DNA of 64,000 nt from Colocasia esculenta (lineage: Eukaryota; Streptophyta; Magnoliopsida; Alismatales; Araceae), in contig CM024763.1 in the NCBI GenBank assembly GCA_014218235.1, positions 83,562,244-83,626,243 of the forward strand. Reading direction: 5' to 3'. The notes beneath the pieces were generated by a model. The model worked only from the letters and a program-made list of their open reading frames with translations, was not told the origin of the DNA and ran no database searches. Below, piece by piece: positions 11,363 through 20,391 of this stretch; within the stretch, counting starts at the first letter, position 1, and each line of letters starts with the position of its first letter. A program made the translations under genes and the position numbers.

Positions 11363-11704
11363 AACCGATGGGAGGACCATCGGTTAGGGGTCTAACCGAT
11401 GGTACCCCCATCAGTTAGGGGGAAAATCCCCTCCAACTGACGGTAGTACCATCAATTGGGGGCGGATTACCCCCTAATCAATGGACAGTCCATCGGTTTG
11501 GGGGTTTTACCTCTCCAACCGATGGACAGTCCATCGGTTTGGGGGAAAATCCCCTCCAACCGATGGACCTCCCATCGGTTGGTGGTAAATACCCCTCCAA
11601 CCAATGGGGGTACCATTGGTTGTGGGAGGTTCCCCTCCCAACTGATGGGGCTTCCATCGGTTAGGGGGGATTGCCCCTCCAACCGATGGGACTTCCATCG
11701 GTTG
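11363..11704 (+). repeat. Nine-unit hairpin array directly upstream of TATA box
   Basis: Units of about 40 bp alternate a hairpin of the form AACCGATGG-loop-CCATCGGTT with a second short palindrome of the form GGGGAAAATCCCC. Loops vary (GAGGA, ACAGT, ACCTC, GACTT). The unit at 11599-11621 has AACCAATGG/CCATTGGTT, a paired change in both arms. The array ends about 20 bases before a TATA box. Confidence 0.85.
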
Positions 11705-11725
11705 GGGAGGGCTTTGGGTTTTGCC

Positions 11726-11733
11726 TATAAATA
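11726..11733 (+). promoter_or_regulatory. TATA box
   Basis: TATAAATA sits in a CC-TATAAATA-GG setting just after the hairpin array, with transcription expected about 30 bases on. It most likely serves the LTR or gene leading into the PMD ORF at 12426. Confidence 0.7.
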
Positions 11734-12425
11734 GGCCCCCCATATGCCCCATTCATGGAGTGTTGGTACTGCCGAAGTCCTGTTCCTTCCTCCAGAGTTT
11801 TGCTCGATGAATAGTTAGATTTGCAAATCCTTGGAACTCCCGTTGCGAAGTGTTCTTTGTACTTGTTCTTTGTACTTGGTCTTATAGACCTTGTCCTGCT
11901 GGATTTCTTCCGTGTTGTATTGTTCTTGAAGCATCGTTCTTTCTTGAACCTTGGCTCCTCTGGAGGGCTTGCTGCCAATTGAATAAATAGGCTCCCTCGC
12001 TTAACTTGGGGGGGGGGGGGGCACTTGGATCCACTTATTACCTAAGTAACCATGGGGTTACCTTAAGCAATAATTTTACTTTGTCTTTAAGGCACCCCTT
12101 AAAGGGAACTTCATGCTTATTACTTAAGGAACCAAAATGGGCTACCTAAGTTGTTGGACCACTATAAATGGATCCTGGCACTACTTCTGGTAGATATCCA
12201 CCACAACTTTTAGGGTTCAACAAATGCCCCCCACGGGATACGTGTCGGAATTTGCATGTGACGTCATGTGGCCTGTGTAGATCCTTTGTATAGGTCACAC
12301 CTTGTATCCCAAAACGTCCTTTTACTGACGTTCTGCCACTTGATATCTTGCTTAGATGGACTTGCGGCCCTTTGACTTCCCTTTTCTTATCTCTACCTTT
12401 CTTTATTCCTTTCCAGGCTTTCGTC
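11734..12425 (+). other. Probable leader before the PMD ORF, no gene
   Basis: This is the expected 5' untranslated part. It has a poly-G run near 12008-12020, several palindromes near 12035-12120, a TGACGTCA bZIP-type word near 12261, and a pyrimidine tract ending TTTCCAG near 12415 that would fit a leader-intron acceptor 11 bases before the ATG. Part of it could be the end of an LTR, but I see no clear primer site. Confidence 0.4.
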
Positions 12426-14335
12426 ATGTCTCACGAAAGAAGGTTCTTGAGTCGTGATGACTATGCCCAGAGTACTCAGGATTGAGTCATTCTGTTGGAT
12501 GATACAATGCCTGCCTTGGAGGAGCCTTGCATCACGAGGGATAATGTATCCTCACTGGGTAGCGGCTATAATATTGTTGCCAATGGCTGCACTGAAGATC
12601 TTTTGTCCGACGGCAAAGTTGATAGCTCGTTCATCAGCCGACGGAGAGGCATTTATTTTTATTCGCGGAAGCCGGGCTATCCCAGGCATTTCCCACTGGA
12701 TAAGGAGTTGTTTGCCTTTATTCAAAGATTTATTCCATCTCATATGACTGCCGATGATCCCTGCCTGGTTGCAGAAAGGCGGTATTTGGAGTCAGCTATC
12801 TTGAAATTTCGGGATAGCCTTCTTGGCACGTGCTTTTTCTTATCCCAGTTTTCCTCTGGGTTTTGCTGTTCAAGACCGGCTACCTTCTGCCACCGACTTG
12901 AGCTCTTTCAGTCAGGATCTTGACTGCCATACTCGATCGCGGAGGATTTCTCTGGCGGTCTGGAATTTGAAAGGTCGCCATAAGACCAAGATGGAGACTG
13001 ATGGCCTGTTGTTGATGCCTTGCGACTCCCGATATGTCATCGGTGGCTACGACAAGTGCTACCTCCTTGACCAGATTGTTGATGGTACCATATCAAGTTG
13101 GTATAGGAGATGGTCGGTCCTACCTTCTCATGTCTTTCATTATGGGGCCATAGAGTGGCTGATAGGAGTCTTGCACCATTACGATGAACTCCTAAAATTA
13201 TCTGACATTTATAGAGCCATTGAGGCGGCCTTGTATGCTTACCCCTGTTATACGGGGATTCTTCAAGCTTTGGTAGAGAGATTCAATTCTCGCTGAAACA
13301 CCTTTGCAATAGCTGAGGAAGAATCTTCTATAGATTTATGGAGCTTCCACCAGATTTTTGGGCTGCTGATATCCGGATGCCCCTATGAAGAAGTCATTCT
13401 TAATGACTTGCACAGTCATCATAGCAACGTCTCCGAGCGATATGTTTTTCCCTACAGCCTTCGATTCTTGACAAAGGCATGGCTGAATTTGGCTCGTACT
13501 GAGAGGAAAGACGGGCCACGGTCATCTCCCACAAATATGAGAGTGAGCCAAAATGCCTGGCTTCGTTATTTCTACAACAGGCCTTTCTACTTCTTTGATA
13601 ATTTTACGGTAGAAGGCCGTCCTCTGGAGCAGTACCAACAACTGGAGTCGAAGAATCCTCCACGTGGATGGTATATATATGCTCTAAAAGATGAGGTGTG
13701 GAACCCACATCATTTGCCAGATCGTACTTATCTTGCTGCATATCTGTTTTATTGGCTATCAAGTTTTGTGATTCCACATGGCGAAGAGGGGTCAATCAGG
13801 CCGGGTTTGATATATCCCGCTTGTCTTCTAGCCGAGGGCCATAAGCATGCTATTGCTACTGCCGCTCTGGCCAATATATTTCATGGGCTGGGGGCTTTGA
13901 GTTCACATCCCAGTCCTCGGGATCGAAAGGCGCAGCTGCCCACCCATTACTTGAGTGCCTGGGCTGGTCTTTTGCTGCCCAATTTATGCCAAACTGTTGA
14001 TTTGCCCTGCTCGATGGCTCCGCTGATTTTGTTATTCAGGAACCAGCCTTCTGGAGAGTCACTGGAGCAGCTTATCGACACCCGCTCCAACTTATCTTTT
14101 CTCCCGAATGGTGACCATGGCCTCCTTCAATTTGATAATATATCTCGAGGTTCCAGATCATACAGCACCAGGGCCTCAAGTGGGGTCGCATATCATCTGC
14201 CCCACGGTGGTGAATCTGACCAGTCCTCATACCAAGACTGGCTATGTTGTATACGGCCAGGTGTACTGGTATATCGCGGGGGAAGAACTCTCATATTGGA
14301 GCCTTATTATCCCTCACGGTTTGCTAGAAACTTCG
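12426..14335 (+). pseudogene. Plant mobile domain (PMD, aminotransferase-like) protein, broken and cut by element A
   Basis: The ORF likely began at the ATG at 12426 (MSHERRFLSRDD). Two in-frame TGA stops (12483, 13294) and a frameshift near 12825 break it. After repair of frame in thought only, the order matches the PMD family: IDLWSFHQIFGLLI and YEEVI near 13330-13400, then TYLAAYLFYWL and FVIP near 13730-13780, SIRPG, then the motif EPYYPSRFARNF ending at 14335. There the Sirevirus LTR begins, so the C-terminus is lost or lies beyond the gap. PMD proteins (MAIN/MAIL relatives) act in the nucleus in silencing and genome stability, and PMD domains also travel inside transposable elements. 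The TATA and hairpin array upstream suggest this copy was element-borne. Family call is from motif recall, not a search. Confidence 0.7.
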
Positions 14336-14596
14336 TGAAGGATCGAAATGAATGTGTGGAAAAGATCTAGAAGGGGGGGGGATGAATAGATCTTAGCCAC
14401 TTTTGCGGAAGCTTAAGTAATTTGACAACTATTTAGAATCAGAGGCAATGTTATCAGTGAAAAACTACAGATCTGATTAGATTTGAGTGAGTTGAAAAAC
14501 TTAGATGTGAAGCAAGTTGATTAAGTGAATTAAAAACGGATCCTATGCAAGCATCTAGCGGATGAATCAATCAAACCACAGAAGACAAATGCACAA

Positions 14597-14661
14597 GGAT
14601 TTTTAGGTGGTTCGGAAATCACCCAAGTGATTCCTACATCCACCCCTCACAACCCGTGAGG
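14597..14661 (-). other. Conserved two-hairpin motif in transcribed part of LTR1
   Basis: In minus-strand sense: CCTCAC-loop-GTGAGG, then GGTGGATGTAGG, a second hairpin AATCAC/GTGATT, then GAACCACCTAAAAATCC. The same layout is in the B and C LTRs with changed stems. Confidence 0.65.
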
Positions 14662-15342
14662 CTTCACTAACACAACAGGGCTACACACCCAAAGGAGCCT
14701 AACAACTCCAACACTTCAGAGCATACAACTCACACAACCTCTAGAGCAAGACTACTCTAGAAACACTGAGCAAGACTGCTCAAACCACCCTGAGCTTGAC
14801 AACTCAAACTGAGCTCGACGGCTCACAACAAACTGAGCACAATGCTCACACTAAAACTTGCTAGACACCAACTTAAGACTAAGATCCTCTAGCAACAGAT
14901 CTAGTCGAAATTTGAGAACTCTAAAGAGAGTTATGCAGAAGCACTTGCATAATCTCAAAAGATATCTCAGAAGAACAGAAGAAAAGGTAAATTGTATTGA
15001 AAGGCTTCGTTCTTCAGTGTACTCCCTTGTAGAAGCTTGAATTGGGAAGGAACTTGTGAAGCTTGAAGTCCAAGTCGATGCTCTGCAATCTGAGAAGTTG
15101 GATCTTCCTCGAATTCTTCACCCAAGAAGTCTTCTACAGGATCTGCCTCCTTGGAATGTTTCAGAGAAGTCTTCAGGAATCAAATTCCAATTCCCACACC
15201 TTGAATTGGTAGGAATTGGTCTTCTGGAAGCACTTGGAGAGCAGGGGAAGGAGACACGAGCTCTTCTTGGCCGCCAGGAGCTTCTTGGAGGCTCTGAGAG
15301 AGTTGGGTCCCTTCTCACTTGTGAAGGCTGGCCGAAAAGACA

Positions 15343-15863
15343 CTTTATATCCTTAGGATTCCAAAGATACCCTTTTGGGGTACAAGGGCACGCATTCCTA
15401 GGAAGATTCTGATCGCCCTAGAAGGACACGTGGCAGCCATCAACTTTTAGGATGAAAAGTTTCCGTAGTGTGTCGACCTGCCCTGGTGGTAGTGTCGACA
15501 CACTGTCCAGAATATGTAGAAGGCTGTTCTGGGAAGAGGGTCCCGTGTCGACCTGCTCTTGAGTGTGTCGACCTGCTGTCCCAAATCTGCAAACTGGTTG
15601 TTCTGGGAATTGGGTCTAGTGTCGACCTGCTCTGAGAGTGTGTCGACCTGCTGTCCCAATTCTTCAAACTGGCTGTTCTGGAAACGAGATCTAGTGTCGA
15701 CCTGCTCTGAGAGTGTGTCGACCTGGGTAGGCTTGATTTCTGAAAAACTGCCACTCGTGTCGACACACTCTTGACATGTGTCGACACAGTCTCATCATTT
15801 TTACACATTTTGCCTTTGAATCTGTGTTGATGTGTCGACACCATTGATGGGTGTGTCGACTCA
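15343..15863 (-). promoter_or_regulatory. LTR1 promoter: TATA, CACGTG box, 12 GTCGAC palindromes
   Basis: The minus strand has GGATATAAAG at 15343-15352, CACGTG at 15427-15432, and upstream of it (15472-15860) twelve GTCGAC sites, mostly in the forms GTGTCGACAC and GTGTCGACCTG. Palindromic repeats upstream of the start site are known in Sirevirus LTRs; the GTCGAC word here is what I see. Confidence 0.75.
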
Positions 15864-16039
15864 TCTTTTGCATAAAAAAGTTTGTACCTGAATGATAAAT
15901 GTGGTTTGAAAAATACTTTTTGAACATGAATTTCAGGTATGATGTTTTTGACATGTTTCAATTAAATTGCTTTAAGAACACCTCTTGTCATCATCAAAAT
16001 AGGAGGGAAATGATATGAATTTGCATTCAACCCAACAAT

Positions 16040-16051
16040 CTCCCCCTTTTT
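16040..16051 (-). other. A1 polypurine tract
   Basis: The minus strand reads AAAAAGGGGGAG two bases before the LTR1 start, the usual site for plus-strand DNA priming. Confidence 0.9.
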
Positions 16052-16419
16052 GATGATGGCAACATTAAATCCATATTTCAATGTGGTTTTGATGAAGTGT
16101 GATTTTAAGCAATTTTTGATTGTTTAATTTTTGTTTTCCTTTTGTTCATACTTGTCAAGGACCTTTTGATGTTGTTCAGTAACAATTGATGATGTGTTTG
16201 TGAGATACAGTGTTACTTGAAATTAGAAATTTTGTGCACACAAGTCAAACAATTGGACAAGTATTCAAACACAAAGACAAAGATTTGCATTCACAATCAC
16301 AATACTTGCATTGAAGCCAAAACAACCATTTCATTTCATTCAAAAGATCATTACATCAAAATATTACATTCAAGTCATTCATTCTTCTCCCCCTTTGCCA
16401 TTATCAAAACAAATGTACA

Positions 16420-18451
16420 TTAGGTAGAAGATGGAGGAGGAGGAGGAATTGGAGCAAGAAGAAGTTCAATGTCTGACAGTCTTTTCTCCATGAAGTTCAG
16501 GCTAGTCTTGATTTGATCTTGAATGGTTATCATTTTTGTGCTCAAAAAGTGTTCCATTCGATCTGAATTTTCTAGCAAGGTGGCTTGAAGTCTGGTTAGA
16601 TCAGCTGCACTGTGTTGTGAGGAAGATGATGAGCCAGCTGACCAACCAGGTCTCTGCATTATCTTGAACTCCTTGGTCAAATCTGTAATCTGCCTGTCAA
16701 TGTGCTCATTGAAGTTCCTCATACTTTCTAAATCATCCACAAAATGAGCAAATGACAATCTGGTGCTGGAAATCTCATGCAATGTTTGCTTGGTGTTGAA
16801 GACATCTGCTTGGGAATTTGCCAAAATTCCCTGAAGAACTTTCTCCAACTTGTCTTGATGCTCTTTTAGCTCAATATAGGAATCTCCCAGAGTGCCTATA
16901 AGTCTGTTAAATCTTTGAGCTGCATAATCTGAAGCAGCCTTCTGCTCAATAAATTTAGCTGACACTGTGTTCTCTAGTCTTTGAACTCTCAATTCAAATT
17001 GGTCTGACATTGAATAGAGGAGTTCAATGTATCAAATTTAGCATTGAGGAAAGAGAACAATTCTGGTGGAATTGAGGACCCACCAGAAGAAGTGGAAGAT
17101 TGGAATGTAGAGGGGAAATGTGGAGGTTCAAAAGTATGTGGCAAGGAAGAGGAAGGATCATCCTGAGGTGGAATAGGGGTTTCAAGCTGAATGCCACCTT
17201 CAGGAGTGATATGAGGCTGGTCCTCATCCATTAGAGGCTGATCCTCTGGCAAGTGAACATGTTCCTCTTGAACTTGAGGCTGGCCCTCATGATGTGGAGG
17301 CTGATCCTCCTGATTTTGGTCTCCTTGAGCTGGAGGCTGGTCCTCTTGTGCTTGGGGCTGATCCCCTTGAACCTGAGGCTGGTCCTCCTGAGCTTGAGGG
17401 GCCTCAACCACAATTGGTCCTCTTCTAATCTGATTTCCCTCCAATCTAAATCCCATAAACTTCTGGATATTCTTAAAAGTGTAGATGTTGGACTTGGGAA
17501 TAGATTGGGACTTCTCATTTTCCAAGGGCACACCAAAGTGCTAGAATACTGAGGTCAGATGTGCTCCATAAGGAAGAGATCTCTTTAGGTCTGTCCTTGT
17601 TGTTTCAGCTATGATTTGATAGAGAATCACATGGAGGTTGATCTTGATGTCTTTCACCATGCAATAGAGGATGAACCTCTGGATGTCTGTCAACCTATCC
17701 CTTCCACCACCTTGAGGGGTAATTATGGTGGTCAAAATGTGGTGGATGACCCTTAACACAGGTGGAAATGTATTGGCATTGAACCTGGTTACATAGGTCT
17801 GTTTGGGATCTGATGCATCTGCAGGAAGGCCTGTCAAGATGGAGTAGGCTTCATGTAAATCAAATTCAAACTCATGGTAGTCTGCCCCTTCATCTGGTAC
17901 TTTGAAAATGGAGGCAGCTACTGCAGTTGGCATGTCTATGGCTATTCCCTTGACTTTGGATTCATACCCTTCTTCTGTGCAGGTGAGGTTCTTGTAGAAC
18001 TCTCTAACTAATCTTGGATAGCAGACTTGAAATTCAGAAATAAAGGGTATCCAAGATTGAAAGGAAAAGTAGGTTTGAATTTCAGGAAGGGAGTCTGCTA
18101 GTTGGATGTCTGAAAGGTCTAGTATTCTTGGCTTCAAAATCAACTTGGCTGCACTTACGGATTCTGAGGGAATATCCTCTTGAGACTCAGAAGAAGAAGA
18201 GGAAGATGATTCCTCAGGATGGTCAGAGGAATCGCCCGAAATCTCTGGTCTAGGGTTTGAAACATTACCACCTCTGCCTGAAGTGGAGGTCCTGCCACGC
18301 TTGGAAGCCCTCAGAGGTGCAGAAGAAGAGGCAGGATCGTTTCTCTCTCTGTTGTTCTTCTTTCCATCTGTTCAACTGGAACCTCTGCCGGAACTGGCCT
18401 TGAAGAGGCCGCTGATCTTGCGCCACGGCGGGGACCCAACTTGCGGACCAT
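16420..18451 (-). pseudogene. A1 third ORF (env-like position), putative plant transposon protein domain
   Basis: It is on the same strand as pol and lies between pol and the 3' LTR. I start at the ATG at 18451 (MVRKLGPRRGARS); about 676 codons if unbroken. The order is a basic N-terminus, a Ser/Glu-rich stretch (near 18170-18230), a folded domain at about 17550-18060, a proline-rich repeat of the EDQP type (about 17215-17400), then a long helical, coiled-coil-like C-terminus (17010-16420) ending in a PPPPP tail. The domain has LVREFYKNL, then TFPPVLRVIHHIL, PQGGGRDRL, IQRFILYCM and a HFGVPLE end; it resembles the putative plant transposon protein domain. I see no signal peptide or clear membrane segment, so an envelope role is not supported. 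Frame breaks lie near 18350, 17540 and 17000. Confidence 0.75.
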
Positions 18452-18454
18452 GGT

Positions 18455-18755
18455 GCAAGAGGAGTGGAATTTGGAGAGGAAATGGAAGAATGGAGAGATG
18501 ATGGAGGAGGATGAGAGCTAGAGAGAAATGAGAAGTGTTCTTGCCGGAAACAATGAAATTTTGGCCGTCGGGTCGACCTTATGCCAAAGGGGTGCAGTGG
18601 TATACTGCCCCGCAGGAACAACAAGGGTTTAAGGTGAACCCGAAAGATTTGAAAAGGGTCTGGCAAGAAGGCAGTGTCGACACATGAGGAAGGGTGTGTC
18701 GACCTGACTGGGGTTGTGTGTCGACACGAGAGAGGATTGTGTCGACACAGCCTTT
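18455..18755 (-). promoter_or_regulatory. Candidate internal promoter upstream of third ORF (A1)
   Basis: Four GTCGAC palindromes at about 18674-18751 and one at 18573 lie just upstream of the third-ORF ATG. Between them and the ATG is a pyrimidine-rich stretch (about 18470-18545, minus sense), typical of plant 5' leaders. The same word forms the LTR promoter array. No clear TATA box. Confidence 0.45.
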
Positions 18756-19912
18756 GAGAGAAATTTGAATCTTTGAGAGGAAATTTTTTGAGAAATTTGG
18801 GGACATCTTTATAATGATAAATAATGAGAGGAATTATCATTTCAAGGATTTTTAAGAGGCTTAAAAATTCATTTGTTGTATTTTGCAAAAATTCATCACA
18901 GTTCAAGTGTTTCAAACAATTTCCAACAGGATATTAGCATTCCAAGACTTGAATCAACAAAATGATAAATTGAGGGATATAATGTATTAACAATCAACCA
19001 AAAACTACCATGTTTCTCAATTTTCAAGAATTAAAGAAGTCATCTAGACCAAATACAGTTGTGTTGAAAGTAAAACACAAACTTAAAGAACAACTTGATG
19101 AAGGAGGAAGATGATTCTTTCTAAACAAATCTCCAATAATTTTCATATTTTTGTTCTTTTAACAAACTATCAAATGATATAAATCTCTTTCACTCAAGTA
19201 CTAGTGCTTTTTACACACCATAGTCCCTGGATACTTAAGATTTAGTCATTGTCAAGTCTCAAAGGGGTAAATGATGACCTTTTGACATGAAAATATACGT
19301 TTTGTAGACGCCAATATTTCCAGTTACTCAGTCATCATCAAAAAGCATAGCACATAATTGCTTAAATTTTGAAGTTATTTTCAATTTGGATCCCCTTTGA
19401 ACAGAGTTAGCAATAATGCCTCATGACATACATAGCACTTCATTCATTGTGAAGGTGTGCAGTTTCTCAGCACAGATGCCATTGCTCTGTTGGATTTTAC
19501 AAGATTTTGGAGAGTTTGTGAGATAGAATTCAAATACATCCAGTCATCAGTTGCAAACAAGGAAATGTTTTAAGTTCAAGGCACAAATTGTCATTTAGTT
19601 TAGGAAGAGATCTGAATTTCTGTGGATTGAGAGACATAGTTGAAAGTTGATTAAAAAAAAATAATAATATCACTCAAGGTTCATTTTGTGACTCTAGACT
19701 TTAGAATGAGGACATCATGCAGGGAATTGATGAAATGCAAGAAAGGTTTTGAAATTTGCAAAAAGATGACTTGTGAATTTTCTAGCTCCCCCTGAGATGA
19801 TGATTTCAACCATTTTTCATCAAAATAAAGATATGCATTTTTGAAATCAGAAAGAGATTTTCTTCTTGGACAACAAGAACTTCTCCTCAACAATTGCATA
19901 TTCATTTCTTGG
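18756..19912 (-). other. A1 non-coding spacer between third ORF and pol-proximal block
   Basis: No coding evidence. Part of it (about 19208-19490) is recognisably shared with Sirevirus B at 48010-48245, including TTTTACACACCA, CCAGTTACTCA and TCATGACATA words. Confidence 0.55.
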
Positions 19913-20001
19913 TACTTGGCGGAGATAAGCTCTCACGCATAGTGAAAGTGTCCAGACAAGCATAACTTGTCCTTCTTCAAATCACCATTTGATATACCAA
20001 G
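19913..20001 (-). other. Conserved ~90-bp pol-3' element, A1 copy 1
   Basis: It contains ACGCATAGTGAAAG and TCCAGACAAGC. In minus sense it has a stem GACAAG-TTATG-CTTGTC. It is repeated at 20142-20229, both within about 480 bases of the pol stop, and is shared with B and C. A PPT-like CCTC run precedes it on the plus strand. Confidence 0.75.
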
Positions 20002-20141
20002 TAACTTCAATGCAATAAGAGTTGAAGAATTCATTGCCAAAAGGAAATGGAAGTGAAAACTGTGCAAGTTTTGAAATCAGAAAAGAAATTCTCTTTGAAC
20101 AATAAAAGCTCCCCCTCAACTATTGCATATTAACTTCTTAG

Positions 20142-20229
20142 TACTTGGCGGAGATATGTTCTCACGCATAGTGAAAGTGTCCAGACAAGCATAACTTGTC
20201 CTTCTCCAATCACTATTTGATATACCAAG
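20142..20229 (-). other. Conserved ~90-bp pol-3' element, A1 copy 2
   Basis: This is the second copy, 229 bp from the first, part of a tandem duplication of about 230 bp. AGCTCCCCCTCAAC just left of it is a polypurine-like run on the minus strand. It lies 163 bases from the pol stop codon. Confidence 0.75.
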
Positions 20230-20391
20230 AAGTTTCAACACAATCAGAAGTGGAGAATTTATTGTAAAAAGGGAAATGGAATTGAAAGTGAGAGAGATAT
20301 GAACAATGTAGCTTGAGGAAGCAGGAGTTATGAAATGCAAAGAACTCCCCCTTAGACAATGCATAGCACTCAACCCAAACCTTAAGAGAGA

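Larger units (their letters stand above)
14336..16037 (-). repeat. A LTR1 (3' LTR of copy A1), 1702 bp
   Basis: The plus strand starts TGAAGGATCG and ends CAACCCAACA next to the polypurine tract. The minus-strand order is an integrase-signal-like word TTTTGATGATGACA near 15990, the GTCGAC array, a CACGTG box, a TATA box, then a transcribed part with TGAGC/GCTCA hairpins near 14740-14840. Confidence 0.95.

Noticed and set aside
12007..12020. Poly-G run as a G-quadruplex element
   Set aside because: A single homopolymer in a region where homopolymer errors are likely; no pattern of spaced G-runs.
12495..14370. Functional PMD host gene
   Set aside because: Two stops, a frameshift and interruption by an LTR. 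The upstream region is repeat-like, not a normal gene promoter.
16420..18451. True viral envelope gene
   Set aside because: No signal peptide or membrane segment is visible, and the recognised domain is a plant transposon type.
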